Shown: piece by piece, positions 26,942 to 36,054 of the stretch
Layout: each line of letters starts with the position of its first letter
Numbering within the stretch: the first letter of the stretch is position 1
Source of the DNA: Anaerolineaceae bacterium
Lineage (GTDB): Bacteria; Chloroflexota; Anaerolineae; Anaerolineales; Anaerolineaceae
Direction: 5' to 3'
Length of the DNA: 64,000 bases
NCBI GenBank assembly: GCA_029975475.1
Contig: JARKPB010000003.1
Span: 186,001-250,000 of the forward strand
Translations under genes and position numbers: made by a program
Notes under the pieces: model-generated
Databases searched by the model: none
What the model was told of the DNA's origin: nothing
The model's input: only the letters and a program-made list of their open reading frames with translations

Positions 26942-29737
26942 ATGCCACCCATACTCTATTTAATTGACGGTCATGCCCTGGCATACCGCACTTACTTCGC
27001 ATTAACCGCCGGCGCGGGTTCTGACCGGCTGCAGACTTCAAAAGGGGAGCCAACCGCCGGAATTTACGGTTTTGCCAGCGTTTTGCTGCGCATTCTGGAA
27101 CAGGAAAAACCGGAATATCTGGCGGTCGCCTTTGACACGGGCCGCACCTTTCGCAACGACCTCTTCCCTGATTACAAAGCCACCCGCGCGAAGATGCCGG
27201 ATGACCTGCGGCCGCAGATTGAGCGCATCCGGCAAATGGTGGATGCCTTTAATCTCCCGCGCCTGGAACAGGAAGGGGTTGAAGCCGATGATATCCTCGG
27301 TACCATCGCCCGCCAGGCGGTCGCCAGCGGACTGGGAGTAAAAATTATCACTGGCGACCGCGATCTGCTCCAGCTGGTAGATGAGCGCGTGATCGTCAAC
27401 CTGGCCGGCAGCCGCCTATCTGAAGCCCGAGATTTTCGCGCGGCGGAAGTGAAAGAGACCCTCGGGGTGCGCCCCGATCAGGTCGTTGATTACAAAGCCC
27501 TGGTCGGCGACCACTCGGATAACATCCCGGGCGTGCCGGGTGTGGGAGAAAAAACCGCGCTAACCTTGCTGGAAACCTATGACCACCTGGACGCTGTTTA
27601 CGCCCATCTGGATGAACTCCCGCCGCGCGTCCGCGCCAAACTGGAAGCCGGGCGCGAACTGGCGTATCTCAGCAAAGACCTGGCGACCATCCGCACCGAT
27701 GTCCCGGTCGTGCTCGATCTGGAGCAGGCGCGCACCAGCAACCTGAAACCGCAGCAGGTTGAATCTTTCTTCCGCGAGATGGAATTTCGCACCCTGACCG
27801 AACGGCTGCGGAAGATGACCAGCCTTGCAGAAATGACCCATCAACCTTCCGCGCAGCTCAACCTTTTCGGCGAACAGCTTGAGCTGATTGGTAGGCCGGC
27901 CGAACCGGCTATTCAGGTTGTCACAGTGACCGATCAAAGCGAGCTGGATGCCCTGCGTCAGAAACTGGAAAGCGCAGACTGGATCGCGTTGGATACAGAA
28001 ACGACTTCCACCGACCCGATGCGCTGCATGCTGGTAGGCATTTCGCTGGCGGTTGAACCCGGCCAGGGATTCTATATCCCGATCGGACACCAGCGCTCCC
28101 CCCAGCTGGATTGGCCGCTTGTGCGCAGCGCGCTTCAGCCGGTGCTGGAAGATCCAGCCAAAAAGATCACCGGCCATCACCTGAAATTTGACTGTCTGGT
28201 GTTCTCCCGCTATGGATTAAATCCGGCCAACCTGGCCTTTGACACCATGCTGGCGGAATGGCTGCTGGATTCATCTTCCAGACGGCTCGGGTTGAAAGAA
28301 ATGGCGCTGGCTTATCTCAATGTGGAGATGACCCATATCGAAGAGCTGATTGGGAAAGGGAAAAACCAGATCAGCATGGCAGAAGTGCCGCTGGAAAAAG
28401 CCGCCCTGTACGCAGCCGCGGACGCGGAGGTGACGCTGCGCCTGACGGGCCTGCTGCGCGAAAAACTAACCGCCCAGGGCATGAACAAATTGATGGAAGA
28501 AATGGAAATGCCGCTGGTTCCAGTGCTCATCGCCATGGAACAGGCAGGGATCGGGCTGGATGTTGACTTTTTGCGCGCAATGAGCGCTGAACTCGCCGAA
28601 CGGCAGCGCGAGATCGAAGCGCAGATCCAGCAGGCGGTCGGGATGCCGTTTAACCTCAACTCTACCCAGCAGCTTTCCAATATCCTCTTCAAAAACTTAC
28701 AGCTGGTCCCGCCTGACCGCGGGAAAAAGACCGCCAGCGGCCATTATTCTACCTCGGCTGAAGTCCTTGAAGAACTGCGCGGAAAGCACCCGGTTGTGGA
28801 TCTCATTCTGGAATACCGCGAACTATCCAAGTTGAAATCCACCTACCTGGATGCCCTGCCCGCCCAGATCAACCCCGAAACCGGGCGGGTGCACACCTCT
28901 TATTCACAGACCGGCTCGGTCACCGGCCGCCTGGCGTCCTCCGACCCCAACCTGCAAAACATACCCATCCGCACGGAGCTGGGCCGGCAGGTGCGAAAAG
29001 CGTTTGTTGCCGCGCCGGGACAGGTGCTGCTCTCTGTGGACTATTCGCAGATCGAGCTGCGGATTGTCGCCCACATGGCGCAAGATCAGACCATGATCGC
29101 GGCTTTTCGCGCGGGGCAGGATATTCACGCCGCGACCGCCGCGGCAATTTTCCGCGTGCCGATTGAGCAGGTGAGCAAAGACCAGCGCCGCCAGGCAAAA
29201 GCCGTCAATTTTGGCCTGATTTACGGGATGAGCGCTTTTGGCCTCAGCCGGGGCACAGATCTGACCCTGGCAGAAGCGGAGAACTTTGTTAAAGCCTATT
29301 TTGAACAGTTTCCTGGTGTAAAATCATATCTTGACGGCATACGCCGTCAGGCGGCCCTTCAGGGGTATGTGGAAACCCTGTTCGGCCGAAAGCGGTTCTT
29401 TCCCAATCTGATCACCCCGATCAACCAGATGATGAAGAACCGCGAAGAACGGGAGGCAATTAATGCCCCCATCCAGGGAACGGCCGCTGACTTGCTAAAA
29501 CTGGCCATGATCCGCCTGCCGGGCACATTAAAAGCCCAGGGATTAAACGCCCGAATCCTGCTTCAGGTGCATGATGAACTGGTGCTGGAATGCCCGCAAT
29601 CGGAATTAATGGCTGCCGCGCGCAGCGTGCGCGAAACCATGGAAAATGTTTACCCGCTGTCTGTGCCGCTCAGCACGGAAGCGCGCTGGGGTAAGAACTG
29701 GGGCGAAATGACCGCCCTGGAGAACGAATCCATCTAA
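26942..29737 (+). CDS. polA: DNA polymerase I
   Basis: A 931-residue family A polymerase. Residues 1-300 are the 5'-3' exonuclease (YLIDGHALAYR, GVEADDILGT, GDHSDNIPGVPGVGEKTA). A DnaQ-like 3'-5' exonuclease at about 315-510 keeps the Exo I DTETT, Exo II HHLKFD and Exo III YAAADAEV residues, so proofreading looks intact, unlike many Gram-positive and thermophile PolA proteins. The polymerase domain has motif A LLSVDYSQIELR, motif B RRQAKAVNFGLIYG and motif C LLQVHDELVLE. It fills gaps in repair and removes RNA primers. The next gene starts 6 bases after its stop. Confidence 0.97.
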   Translation: MPPILYLIDGHALAYRTYFALTAGAGSDRLQTSKGEPTAGIYGFASVLLRILEQEKPEYLAVAFDTGRTFRNDLFPDYKATRAKMPDDLRPQIERIRQMVDAFNLPRLEQEGVEADDILGTIARQAVASGLGVKIITGDRDLLQLVDERVIVNLAGSRLSEARDFRAAEVKETLGVRPDQVVDYKALVGDHSDNIPGVPGVGEKTALTLLETYDHLDAVYAHLDELPPRVRAKLEAGRELAYLSKDLATIRTDVPVVLDLEQARTSNLKPQQVESFFREMEFRTLTERLRKMTSLAEMTHQPSAQLNLFGEQLELIGRPAEPAIQVVTVTDQSELDALRQKLESADWIALDTETTSTDPMRCMLVGISLAVEPGQGFYIPIGHQRSPQLDWPLVRSALQPVLEDPAKKITGHHLKFDCLVFSRYGLNPANLAFDTMLAEWLLDSSSRRLGLKEMALAYLNVEMTHIEELIGKGKNQISMAEVPLEKAALYAAADAEVTLRLTGLLREKLTAQGMNKLMEEMEMPLVPVLIAMEQAGIGLDVDFLRAMSAELAERQREIEAQIQQAVGMPFNLNSTQQLSNILFKNLQLVPPDRGKKTASGHYSTSAEVLEELRGKHPVVDLILEYRELSKLKSTYLDALPAQINPETGRVHTSYSQTGSVTGRLASSDPNLQNIPIRTELGRQVRKAFVAAPGQVLLSVDYSQIELRIVAHMAQDQTMIAAFRAGQDIHAATAAAIFRVPIEQVSKDQRRQAKAVNFGLIYGMSAFGLSRGTDLTLAEAENFVKAYFEQFPGVKSYLDGIRRQAALQGYVETLFGRKRFFPNLITPINQMMKNREEREAINAPIQGTAADLLKLAMIRLPGTLKAQGLNARILLQVHDELVLECPQSELMAAARSVRETMENVYPLSVPLSTEARWGKNWGEMTALENESI

Positions 29738-29743
29738 AATCTG

Positions 29744-32074
29744 GTGCCGTCTATGCCGGGAAACAAGCAAGCCTATCAAAAATTCATGGATCAGGGAAAC
29801 TCAGCAGCCTGGGAAAAAAACTGGGACCAGGCGGCTCGCTACTACCACCTGGCGCTGGAAGAAATGCCCGATCAGCCCGCGGCCCTTTCCAGTTTGGGGT
29901 TGGCTTATTACGAAATGAAGGATTTTGATAAGGCGCTTGAGTATTACCGCCAGGCGGTCAAAGCCGCGCCGGATGACCCGGCCCCGTATGATAAAATCGG
30001 TCGAATTCTGGAACAAAATGGGCGGATAGCCGAAGCGGTTAAATCCTGGCTGGCGGCTGCCGATCTTTATCTGAAAAATCGAGACCTGGAGCGGGCGATT
30101 GAGCACTGGAACCGCGCCACCGCGCTGGACCCGGAAAACCTGACCGCTTATACCAAGCTGGCGATGATCTACGAAAAAATCGGCAATAAGGCGGAAGCCG
30201 TGCGGGCTTTTTTAGCCTGCGCCAGTCTGATGCAGCGCAGCGGGGATACCACCAAAGCCTTGCAGGTGACCGAATATGCCCGTCAGATGGCGCCGCAGAG
30301 CGCTGAAGTGCTCAACGCGCTCAATCGGATTAAATCCAACCAGCTGCTGCCCAAACCCACCGGACGGCCCGCGACCGGTGCATTAAAACCGGTCGAACGG
30401 AAAAAAGAACTTTCCGCACCTGCAGAAGAGGCCGGGCAGCCGCCGGTGGTTGAAGCGCGTCAGAAAGCCCTGTCTGAGCTGGCCAGCATGCTCTTTGACG
30501 CGCCGGATGAATCACCGGCCAACAGCGGCCAGGTATCCCGGCGGGGAATCACGACCTTGAGCCGCGGAACCGGCGGGCTCTCGCTGGAAAACGCGGAACG
30601 AACCCGCATCCTGGCTCACCTTGGCCAGGCGATTGAAGCACAAACCAACGAACACCCGGCTCAGGCGATTGAAGAATTAGAGCGGGCGATCGAGCTGGGT
30701 TTGAACCGGTCAGCAGCGTTCTTTGACCTTGGCTATCTTTACGCCAATCGAAATCCTCAGAAAGCGATCAAGTATCTTAAGCAGGCGGTGAAGCACCCCG
30801 ATTACGCCCTGGGCTCATACCTGCTGATCGGCGAACTGCAGGAGGACGCTGAAAATCTGAGCGAGGCTGCCCAGGCTTATATCCAGGCGCTCAGTCTGGC
30901 AGACGCGCAAAGCGTGCCTGAGAAACACAGTGAAACGCTGCGCCAGTTATATGAACCGGTGCTGGAAGCCCAGGCCCGCGAAAACGACCCGGTGACGTTG
31001 AAGAAAATCTGCGAGACGATTGCCGCCCAGCTGCACCGCGCAGACTGGCGCAAACACCTGAAGCATGCCCGCGCCCAGCTCAGCCCGGGCGACGATCAGG
31101 GCACCCCGATTCCGCTGATCGAGATGCTGCTGGAGTCGCGCAGCGGGCAGGTGGTTGAAGCCCTGGCTCAAGTGCAGATGCTGACCCAGGCGGGGAAATA
31201 CCGTTCGGCGATGGAAGAGGCTTATTACGCCCTGCAGTACGCGCCGACGTTCATGCCCTTACACATCATGATGGGCGATCTGCTGGTTAAAGAGAACCAC
31301 CTACAGGAAGCGGTCGAGAAGTACTTGCTGGTCAGTAATTTATACACCCTGCGGGGAGAAAGCAGCCAGGCGATCGCGCTGCTCAGCCGGGTTGTGGATC
31401 TGGTTCCGATGGATCTGGCAATCCGCGGCAAACTGATTGAATTGCTGCTGGCGCAGGGAAAGGTCGAAGAAACCATCCGCCAGTACATCAGCCTGGCAGA
31501 GATCTACTATCAACTCGCTGAACTGGATATGGCGCGCCAGACCTATACCAATGCCCTCAAACTGGCGCAAGAATCGACCCGCCACCGCGCGCTTGCCGCT
31601 GAAATCCTCATGCACATCGCCGATATCGATATGCAGCGCCTGGACATCCGCCAGGCCCTGCGCACCTACGAACAACTGCGCACCTTACAACCGGATGACC
31701 CTGAGCCTCGTTCCATGCTGGTGGATCTCAATTTCCGCATGGGCCTGGACGCGGCGGCTTTACTGGAACTGGATACCTACGTGGCTATGCTCAACAATGC
31801 CGGCAAGCGGGACCAGGCAGTAAAATTTATTGAAAATCTAATCGAATTGCGCCCGGATCGTTGGGAATTGAAAAAACGATTGGCTGATGGGCTGGCTCAC
31901 ACCGGCAAGGTGAAAGAGGCGGTCGAAACCCTGGATACGCTGGCCGATTTGCTTTTATCCCGCGGCGATCAGGAGGGTGCGCTGGCGATGGTCGAAGCCA
32001 TCATCGCCCTCAATCCGCCCAACGTTGGCGATTATCAAAAGGTGCTCGTCCAGATCCGCAGCGGAAAAGTCTAG
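29744..32074 (+). CDS. Large TPR-repeat protein
   Basis: A 776-residue cytoplasmic protein built largely of tetratricopeptide repeats; clear examples are PAALSSLGLAYYEMKDFDKALEYYRQAVKAAPDD near residue 45 and ENLTAYTKLAMIYEKIGNKAEAVRAF near 130, with further degenerate repeats to the C terminus. A low-complexity linker lies at about 200-280. No enzymatic domain is seen, so it is likely a scaffold. GTG at 29744 is used here; an ATG nine bases later is possible and neither has a strong ribosome binding site. Probably cotranscribed with polA. Confidence 0.85.
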   Translation: MPSMPGNKQAYQKFMDQGNSAAWEKNWDQAARYYHLALEEMPDQPAALSSLGLAYYEMKDFDKALEYYRQAVKAAPDDPAPYDKIGRILEQNGRIAEAVKSWLAAADLYLKNRDLERAIEHWNRATALDPENLTAYTKLAMIYEKIGNKAEAVRAFLACASLMQRSGDTTKALQVTEYARQMAPQSAEVLNALNRIKSNQLLPKPTGRPATGALKPVERKKELSAPAEEAGQPPVVEARQKALSELASMLFDAPDESPANSGQVSRRGITTLSRGTGGLSLENAERTRILAHLGQAIEAQTNEHPAQAIEELERAIELGLNRSAAFFDLGYLYANRNPQKAIKYLKQAVKHPDYALGSYLLIGELQEDAENLSEAAQAYIQALSLADAQSVPEKHSETLRQLYEPVLEAQARENDPVTLKKICETIAAQLHRADWRKHLKHARAQLSPGDDQGTPIPLIEMLLESRSGQVVEALAQVQMLTQAGKYRSAMEEAYYALQYAPTFMPLHIMMGDLLVKENHLQEAVEKYLLVSNLYTLRGESSQAIALLSRVVDLVPMDLAIRGKLIELLLAQGKVEETIRQYISLAEIYYQLAELDMARQTYTNALKLAQESTRHRALAAEILMHIADIDMQRLDIRQALRTYEQLRTLQPDDPEPRSMLVDLNFRMGLDAAALLELDTYVAMLNNAGKRDQAVKFIENLIELRPDRWELKKRLADGLAHTGKVKEAVETLDTLADLLLSRGDQEGALAMVEAIIALNPPNVGDYQKVLVQIRSGKV

Positions 32075-32094
32075 CCGGAATCCTCAGGCTGCCT

Positions 32095-33333
32095 TTATCC
32101 CCGCGCAGATTCGCGCATCAGGCGGCGTTTGCGCCAGTCCCACCCGATTAAGCCCAGAAACGCCAGAACGCTGCACAGGCCAATCAATCCCCCGCCAAAC
32201 CAGATCGCGCGGGGCTGAAAGGTGTCATTCAACCAACCGCCCAGAACGGGGCCAATCCCGGTCGCCACACCCCAGGTCAATCCGTAGATGCTCATATAGC
32301 GGCCGCGCATATCCACCGGCGCCAGGTTGGCCACAAAGGTGGTCGACGTTGGAACCAGCACCAGCTCGCCCACCGTCATCACCACCATACACAACCAGAA
32401 CCACCAGAAGCCCGTGCCGAAGGCGATCGCAAAAGTCGCCAGGGCATAAAACGCCGATCCGACCGCCATGACCGGCAGATCGCGGAAGCGCCGGGTAATG
32501 CGCGTTACCAGAATCTGTAAAGCAACCACCATCACCGCGTTGGTGGTCGGGATCAGACCGTACTGGCTTTCAGACAGGTTGAAATTGGTTTTGGTATACA
32601 CCGAGAGCAGCACCCAGATCATCGAAGCGCAAATGCTGGTGAAGATAAAGGCAAACACAAAGGAAATAAACGGCCCGTCTTTTAAGACTTTGTCATATCC
32701 GCCAAAGCGTTCTTGAACCGGCGGGGTTCCGGCAGCGTTCGCCGCCCTAGCCGGCAGGGTTTCTCTGGCGCGGAAGAGCAGCAGCAGGCCGTAGGTAGCC
32801 ATCCCCAGCGCAGCGCAAATAAACGCGATGGTGTAGGAGCGCGAGGCGATGAATCCGCCAATCGCGGGGCCCAACGCCACCCCCAGATTGTTGCTCATGC
32901 GCAGCAGAGAATACGCCTCAACTCTTTGCGGCTGCGGGATCAGATCCGCCATCATGGCGTCTCCGCCTACGCGAAAAAGGGGGTTGACCGCCCCCTGCAA
33001 ACCTAGCAGCACGGCAAATGCCGGCAGCGAATCCGCCCAGATCATCAACGCGTACAGACAGCCGTTGGTCAGCAGACTGAAGACCATGACCCATTTTCGG
33101 CCCAGGCGGTCAATGATCGGGCCGGCGATGAAGGAGGAGATCAACCCCATCACCGCGTTAATGGTCATCAGTGAAGCGGCGGTCGTCAGCGGAAGGCGAA
33201 GGCGGCTGCTGACAATAATCATCAAGAACGGCCAGATCATGCTGGCGCCTACCGTCATGATCAGCATGCCAAAAAACATCAGCCAGAACTGGCCGGGATA
33301 TTGGGTGCGGTAGCGGTTAAGTCGGTTAATCAA
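32095..33333 (-). CDS. MFS transporter
   Basis: Twelve hydrophobic segments with the MFS loop motif GPIIDRLGRKWVM between helices 2 and 3 and a related RFRDLPVMA in the second half. LGVALGPAIGGFIASR resembles the drug-exporter motif C, which favours an efflux role. The start is set at TTG 33333, seven bases from GGAG; the open frame extends 60 bases further but runs through the likely promoter. An inverted repeat (GTCTCC/GGAGAC, 33339-33358) overlaps the ribosome binding site, and a -10-like TACAAT lies at 33361-33366. Confidence 0.87.
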   Translation of the reverse strand: MINRLNRYRTQYPGQFWLMFFGMLIMTVGASMIWPFLMIIVSSRLRLPLTTAASLMTINAVMGLISSFIAGPIIDRLGRKWVMVFSLLTNGCLYALMIWADSLPAFAVLLGLQGAVNPLFRVGGDAMMADLIPQPQRVEAYSLLRMSNNLGVALGPAIGGFIASRSYTIAFICAALGMATYGLLLLFRARETLPARAANAAGTPPVQERFGGYDKVLKDGPFISFVFAFIFTSICASMIWVLLSVYTKTNFNLSESQYGLIPTTNAVMVVALQILVTRITRRFRDLPVMAVGSAFYALATFAIAFGTGFWWFWLCMVVMTVGELVLVPTSTTFVANLAPVDMRGRYMSIYGLTWGVATGIGPVLGGWLNDTFQPRAIWFGGGLIGLCSVLAFLGLIGWDWRKRRLMRESARG

Positions 33334-33338
33334 TGCGC

Positions 33339-33358
33339 GTCTCCAGATTGGCGGAGAC
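33339..33358. promoter_or_regulatory. Inverted repeat at the transcription/translation start of the MFS gene
   Basis: GTCTCC and GGAGAC with an 8-base spacer; one arm contains the GGAG ribosome binding site of the TTG start. It could act as an operator at the transcription start or, if transcription starts further upstream, as an mRNA hairpin hiding the binding site. Confidence 0.4.
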
Positions 33359-33369
33359 ACATTGTAACA

Positions 33370-33392
33370 TGACCGCTTAAAAGCAGCGGTCA
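33370..33392 (-). terminator. Hairpin after the small acidic protein gene
   Basis: TGACCGCT and AGCGGTCA arms with a 7-base loop, 32 bases downstream of the stop at 33424 in the direction of transcription. No T-run follows. Confidence 0.4.
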
Positions 33393-33423
33393 CACAACGC
33401 GAATTTTTGATCGAAAAAGGAAA

Positions 33424-33678
33424 TTAACGCCGAAAATGACGCTTTTGGGAGGCAAAGCGCCACTGCTGCACCACGCGGGCCAGCTCTGCTGTCCAGCGGC
33501 CGCGAACCTCTGGATCATCCATCGCGGTGATTTTGGCTTTGATTTCCTCCGCCAGCTCCTCGCTCATTTCACCGTTCATGATCCGGTCGGAAAATGCCTG
33601 GCGATCTTCCAAAGCCATGGGTAACCTGCCGATTAATTTCGCCAGCTGTTTTTCTTCATTCGTCAAAGTATGAGCCAT
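33424..33678 (-). CDS. Small hypothetical protein
   Basis: An 84-residue, mostly helical, charged protein (MAHTLTNEEKQLAKLIGRLPMALEDRQ...). The ATG is chosen from GGAGG six bases upstream; the longer frame overlaps the preceding gene. It starts one base after the DUF2007-like gene stop, so the two are coupled. No family recognised. Confidence 0.65.
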   Translation of the reverse strand: MAHTLTNEEKQLAKLIGRLPMALEDRQAFSDRIMNGEMSEELAEEIKAKITAMDDPEVRGRWTAELARVVQQWRFASQKRHFRR

Positions 33679-33679
33679 A

Positions 33680-33964
33680 TCAATCCTCCGCCTGATCATC
33701 TGAATGGGCTTCATCCGTTAGCGTTTCGGTCAGCTCAAATTCGCCGTTTTCCAGGGCGGCCAACACCTGCAAGGCTTCCGCCTGCCGGGATTCTGGCACC
33801 AAAATATCCGCGCTGCCCAGCGGTCCAACGGTCAGTCCGTAGGCTGCGCCGGCCGCTTCCTGGGCGGTCACGGCCTGAATTCCCCGCGAGATGAGGAAAT
33901 TTCGCGTCAGTTCAGCCAGCACCAGCCCTTCAACCTGATAGACCTTGACCCATTTCTCGCCCAT
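33680..33964 (-). CDS. DUF2007-like putative signal-transducing protein
   Basis: A 94-residue protein with the ferredoxin-like pattern of DUF2007: WVKVYQVEGLVLAELTRNFLISRGIQAVTAQEAAGAAYGL followed by SADILVPESRQAEALQVLAAL and an acidic tail. The family is compared with GlnB-type regulators but no partner is known. AAGGAG precedes the ATG, and TAAAAT near 33990 is a possible -10 box. Confidence 0.75.
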   Translation of the reverse strand: MGEKWVKVYQVEGLVLAELTRNFLISRGIQAVTAQEAAGAAYGLTVGPLGSADILVPESRQAEALQVLAALENGEFELTETLTDEAHSDDQAED

Positions 33965-34000
33965 AACGACTCCTTCGGCGCATTCTCATTTTAACAGAAA

Positions 34001-34024
34001 ACCGTCCCTTCCAGGCCGGACGGT
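34001..34024 (-). terminator. Intrinsic terminator of the sortase gene
   Basis: ACCGTCC/GGACGGT stem with a 10-base loop followed on the minus strand by TTTTCTGTT; 23 bases after the sortase stop. Confidence 0.7.
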
Positions 34025-34047
34025 TGCGGCAGACAGCCGGACCAGGA

Positions 34048-34776
34048 TTATTTTTCCGGAGCGGCAACAATCACCAGCCGGTGGGTATTGCTGGTCGCCG
34101 GCCAGCAGGTGATTAAAGTCAGGCGTTCATCCGTCGAACGCGCCAGCCAGCGAGCGTTGGTCACCCGCACTGCCAGCGGCGCGTCTTTTTCCATCAAAAC
34201 CATGCGGTTGGTTACGACGTAGTGAAATGCGCGCTCGCCAGCGTAAACGATGATTTTATCTCCCGGAGCGACATCCACAAGATGCTCAAAAACTTTACCC
34301 AAAAAGTTGTGGTGGCCGTTAATCACCGTGTTGCCCACCTGCCCGAGCCTGGCCGAGTTGGGGTGCCAGCCGGCCGCGAAACGGCTGGGAGCCATATACT
34401 GCCCGTAAAGAACGCCGTCCTGATTGACCCGGTAAGAACGCGCCTGCACCACCGGCGCATCCAGGCCGATGCTGGGAATAACAATGCGGGTTGGGATTCC
34501 GGGAAGCCGGCGCGGCTTGAGCAGACCGGCGTCTTCCAGATCTTCCCGCGGTAAAACAGCCCGTTTCACATAAGGCGCCGGCTTGAGCGTCGGCGCGGGT
34601 TGAGCCGCGTACAGCTCCAGATCAACGAAATTCGCCAGGCCGCCGGCCACCGGCGTCCCATCGCCGGTTTGATTGCTTGACTGGCTTAGTTCAGCCACGG
34701 TGCGCAGAGCTCCGAAGAGGATCAGGGCGATGCCCGCTGCCAGGAAAAGCCAGTTGGAAATACGGTTTTTCATCAT
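34048..34776 (-). CDS. Sortase (cysteine transpeptidase)
   Basis: A 242-residue protein with an N-terminal membrane anchor (residues 8-28), a Pro-rich stalk and a sortase beta barrel. The catalytic residues are visible: His155 or His156 in TVINGHHNF, Cys224 in LTLITCWP and Arg233 in THRLVIVA. The TCxP plus NxHR pattern and single N-terminal anchor resemble class D/E/F sortases. It would cleave the IPVTG motif of the two surface proteins encoded just upstream and attach them to the cell wall or a similar acceptor. A terminator separates it from the adjacent surface-protein gene, and no c-di-GMP-type element precedes it directly. Confidence 0.9.
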   Translation of the reverse strand: MMKNRISNWLFLAAGIALILFGALRTVAELSQSSNQTGDGTPVAGGLANFVDLELYAAQPAPTLKPAPYVKRAVLPREDLEDAGLLKPRRLPGIPTRIVIPSIGLDAPVVQARSYRVNQDGVLYGQYMAPSRFAAGWHPNSARLGQVGNTVINGHHNFLGKVFEHLVDVAPGDKIIVYAGERAFHYVVTNRMVLMEKDAPLAVRVTNARWLARSTDERLTLITCWPATSNTHRLVIVAAPEK

Positions 34777-34802
34777 GACAAGTTTACCAGTAAATTCAAA
34801 AC

Positions 34803-34833
34803 AAAAACGGGGGGCGCCGCCAGCGCCCCCCGT
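34803..34833 (-). terminator. Intrinsic terminator of the response-regulator/surface-protein operon
   Basis: An 11-bp GC stem (ACGGGGGGCGC and its complement) is followed on the minus strand by TTTTTGTTTT, 16 bases after the surface protein stop. Confidence 0.85.
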
Positions 34834-34848
34834 CCTCAGAAACCAGGT

Positions 34849-36036
34849 TTAGCTCAGGAATTTCCTGCTGGCACCGTGCAACACCAAACCGACGCCCAGG
34901 AACATCAATCCCAGATTGGTGAAGAGGCCGTCAACCGGTTTCCCACCTTTGCTTTCCAGATCCGCGCCCGTCACCGGGATAAGGATCGGGCCGCCGGCTG
35001 CCGCGGGAGGAGCCAGGGTGGGCTGCTGCTGCGCCTGCGGAGGGTTGCCGGGTTCCTGCGGGTTTCCGGGCACAACCGGTATTTCAGGGTTACCGGGATC
35101 TTCGGTAACAACCGGGACTTCCGTCACAACCGGGGTGTCGGTCACAACCGGTGTTTCCGTCACCAACACGCAGTCCTCATCGCCAGACTGTTTCGAAACC
35201 TTGCTTTCCTCTCCCCAGGCGATTTCCACCAAATGGCTGCCCGGGCTGGTGTACAGGAAAGTCAGCGAGGAATTCCCCGGCACTTCTTCGTTTGTGCCGG
35301 TTTTATCGCCGCTGTCCAAATCCCAGTCGAAGAACACGCTGACGGCATTCGGGTTGTAGACGCTCCAGATGATCGCGGCTTGAGGATCAACCTGACCGCC
35401 CTCGGATTCTGCCGCGGCACAGGCATAGCTCAATTCCAGGTCCAGCAGCGGAGCCGGCGTCTCGGTAACCACGGGCGTTTCGGTGACGACCGGCGTCTCG
35501 GTGACCACAGGGGTATCAGTTACCACGGGCGTGTCCGTCACAACGGGGGTATCGGTCACTACCGGCGTGTCCGTCACAACGGGGGTATCGGTCACCACGG
35601 GTGTGTCCGTCACAACTGGGGTATCGGTAACGACAGGTCCGCAGTTGTAGACGCCGTTGTATTTATCCGGGTTTTTCGCCGAATAGGTAAAGTTATTCCA
35701 GGAGACACTGGCGTAAGTGATTTGAATATTGGTGCCGCTGGGCTGGTAATCGGTGAAGTGCCAGGTGTCACCGGTTAATTTACCCGGACCGATCGATCCG
35801 TAATTGTAGGACAAATTCCCGGGTGTGGGATTGCCCGATTGCACCAGGACGAAATGAATTTCGATCTGGTTGCCCACACATTGCACATGGGACAGCTGCA
35901 GAGCCGTATTATTATTATCCGCAGCCGCCGGTGATGCGACAAAAGAAAGCACCATACCGGCTACCAACAACGCTACTCCCAGCCCGTAGGCCAGGCGCGC
36001 CAAGCGGCGCAAAACAGAAGATAATTTACGATTCAT
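34849..36036 (-). CDS. Cell-wall-anchored (sortase substrate) repeat protein B
   Basis: A 395-residue exported protein. A signal peptide (residues 1-40, ending SPAAA) is followed by a beta-type domain at 41-133 shared with the protein at 37400-38533, eleven VVT(D/E)TP repeats, a second beta domain at about 203-293 (IIWSVYNPNAVSVFFDWDLDSGD), a Pro/Asn-rich stretch, and the sorting signal IPVTG (353-357), membrane helix and basic RK tail. The motif is LPXTG-like with Ile in place of Leu. The first domain carries two cysteines (HVQC, YNCG) that could form a disulfide. It lies 18 bases after the response regulator in the same transcript, so it is under the triple riboswitch. Confidence 0.88.
   Translation of the reverse strand: MNRKLSSVLRRLARLAYGLGVALLVAGMVLSFVASPAAADNNNTALQLSHVQCVGNQIEIHFVLVQSGNPTPGNLSYNYGSIGPGKLTGDTWHFTDYQPSGTNIQITYASVSWNNFTYSAKNPDKYNGVYNCGPVVTDTPVVTDTPVVTDTPVVTDTPVVTDTPVVTDTPVVTDTPVVTETPVVTETPVVTETPAPLLDLELSYACAAAESEGGQVDPQAAIIWSVYNPNAVSVFFDWDLDSGDKTGTNEEVPGNSSLTFLYTSPGSHLVEIAWGEESKVSKQSGDEDCVLVTETPVVTDTPVVTEVPVVTEDPGNPEIPVVPGNPQEPGNPPQAQQQPTLAPPAAAGGPILIPVTGADLESKGGKPVDGLFTNLGLMFLGVGLVLHGASRKFLS
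35452..35640 (-). repeat. 18-bp tandem coding repeats (VVTDTP/VVTETP)
   Basis: About eleven copies of an 18-base unit encode the hexapeptide. The DNA copies differ mainly in third codon positions, alternating between at least two versions. Further single units occur at about 35100-35165. Length could change by slippage or recombination. Confidence 0.85.
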
Positions 36037-36054
36037 CGCTCCCTCCCTTTCAGA

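Noticed and set aside
34876-35778. 300-codon plus-strand frame rich in His/Gly/Arg
   Set aside because: It is the antisense reading of the VVTDTP repeat gene, which has signal peptide, sorting motif and terminator.
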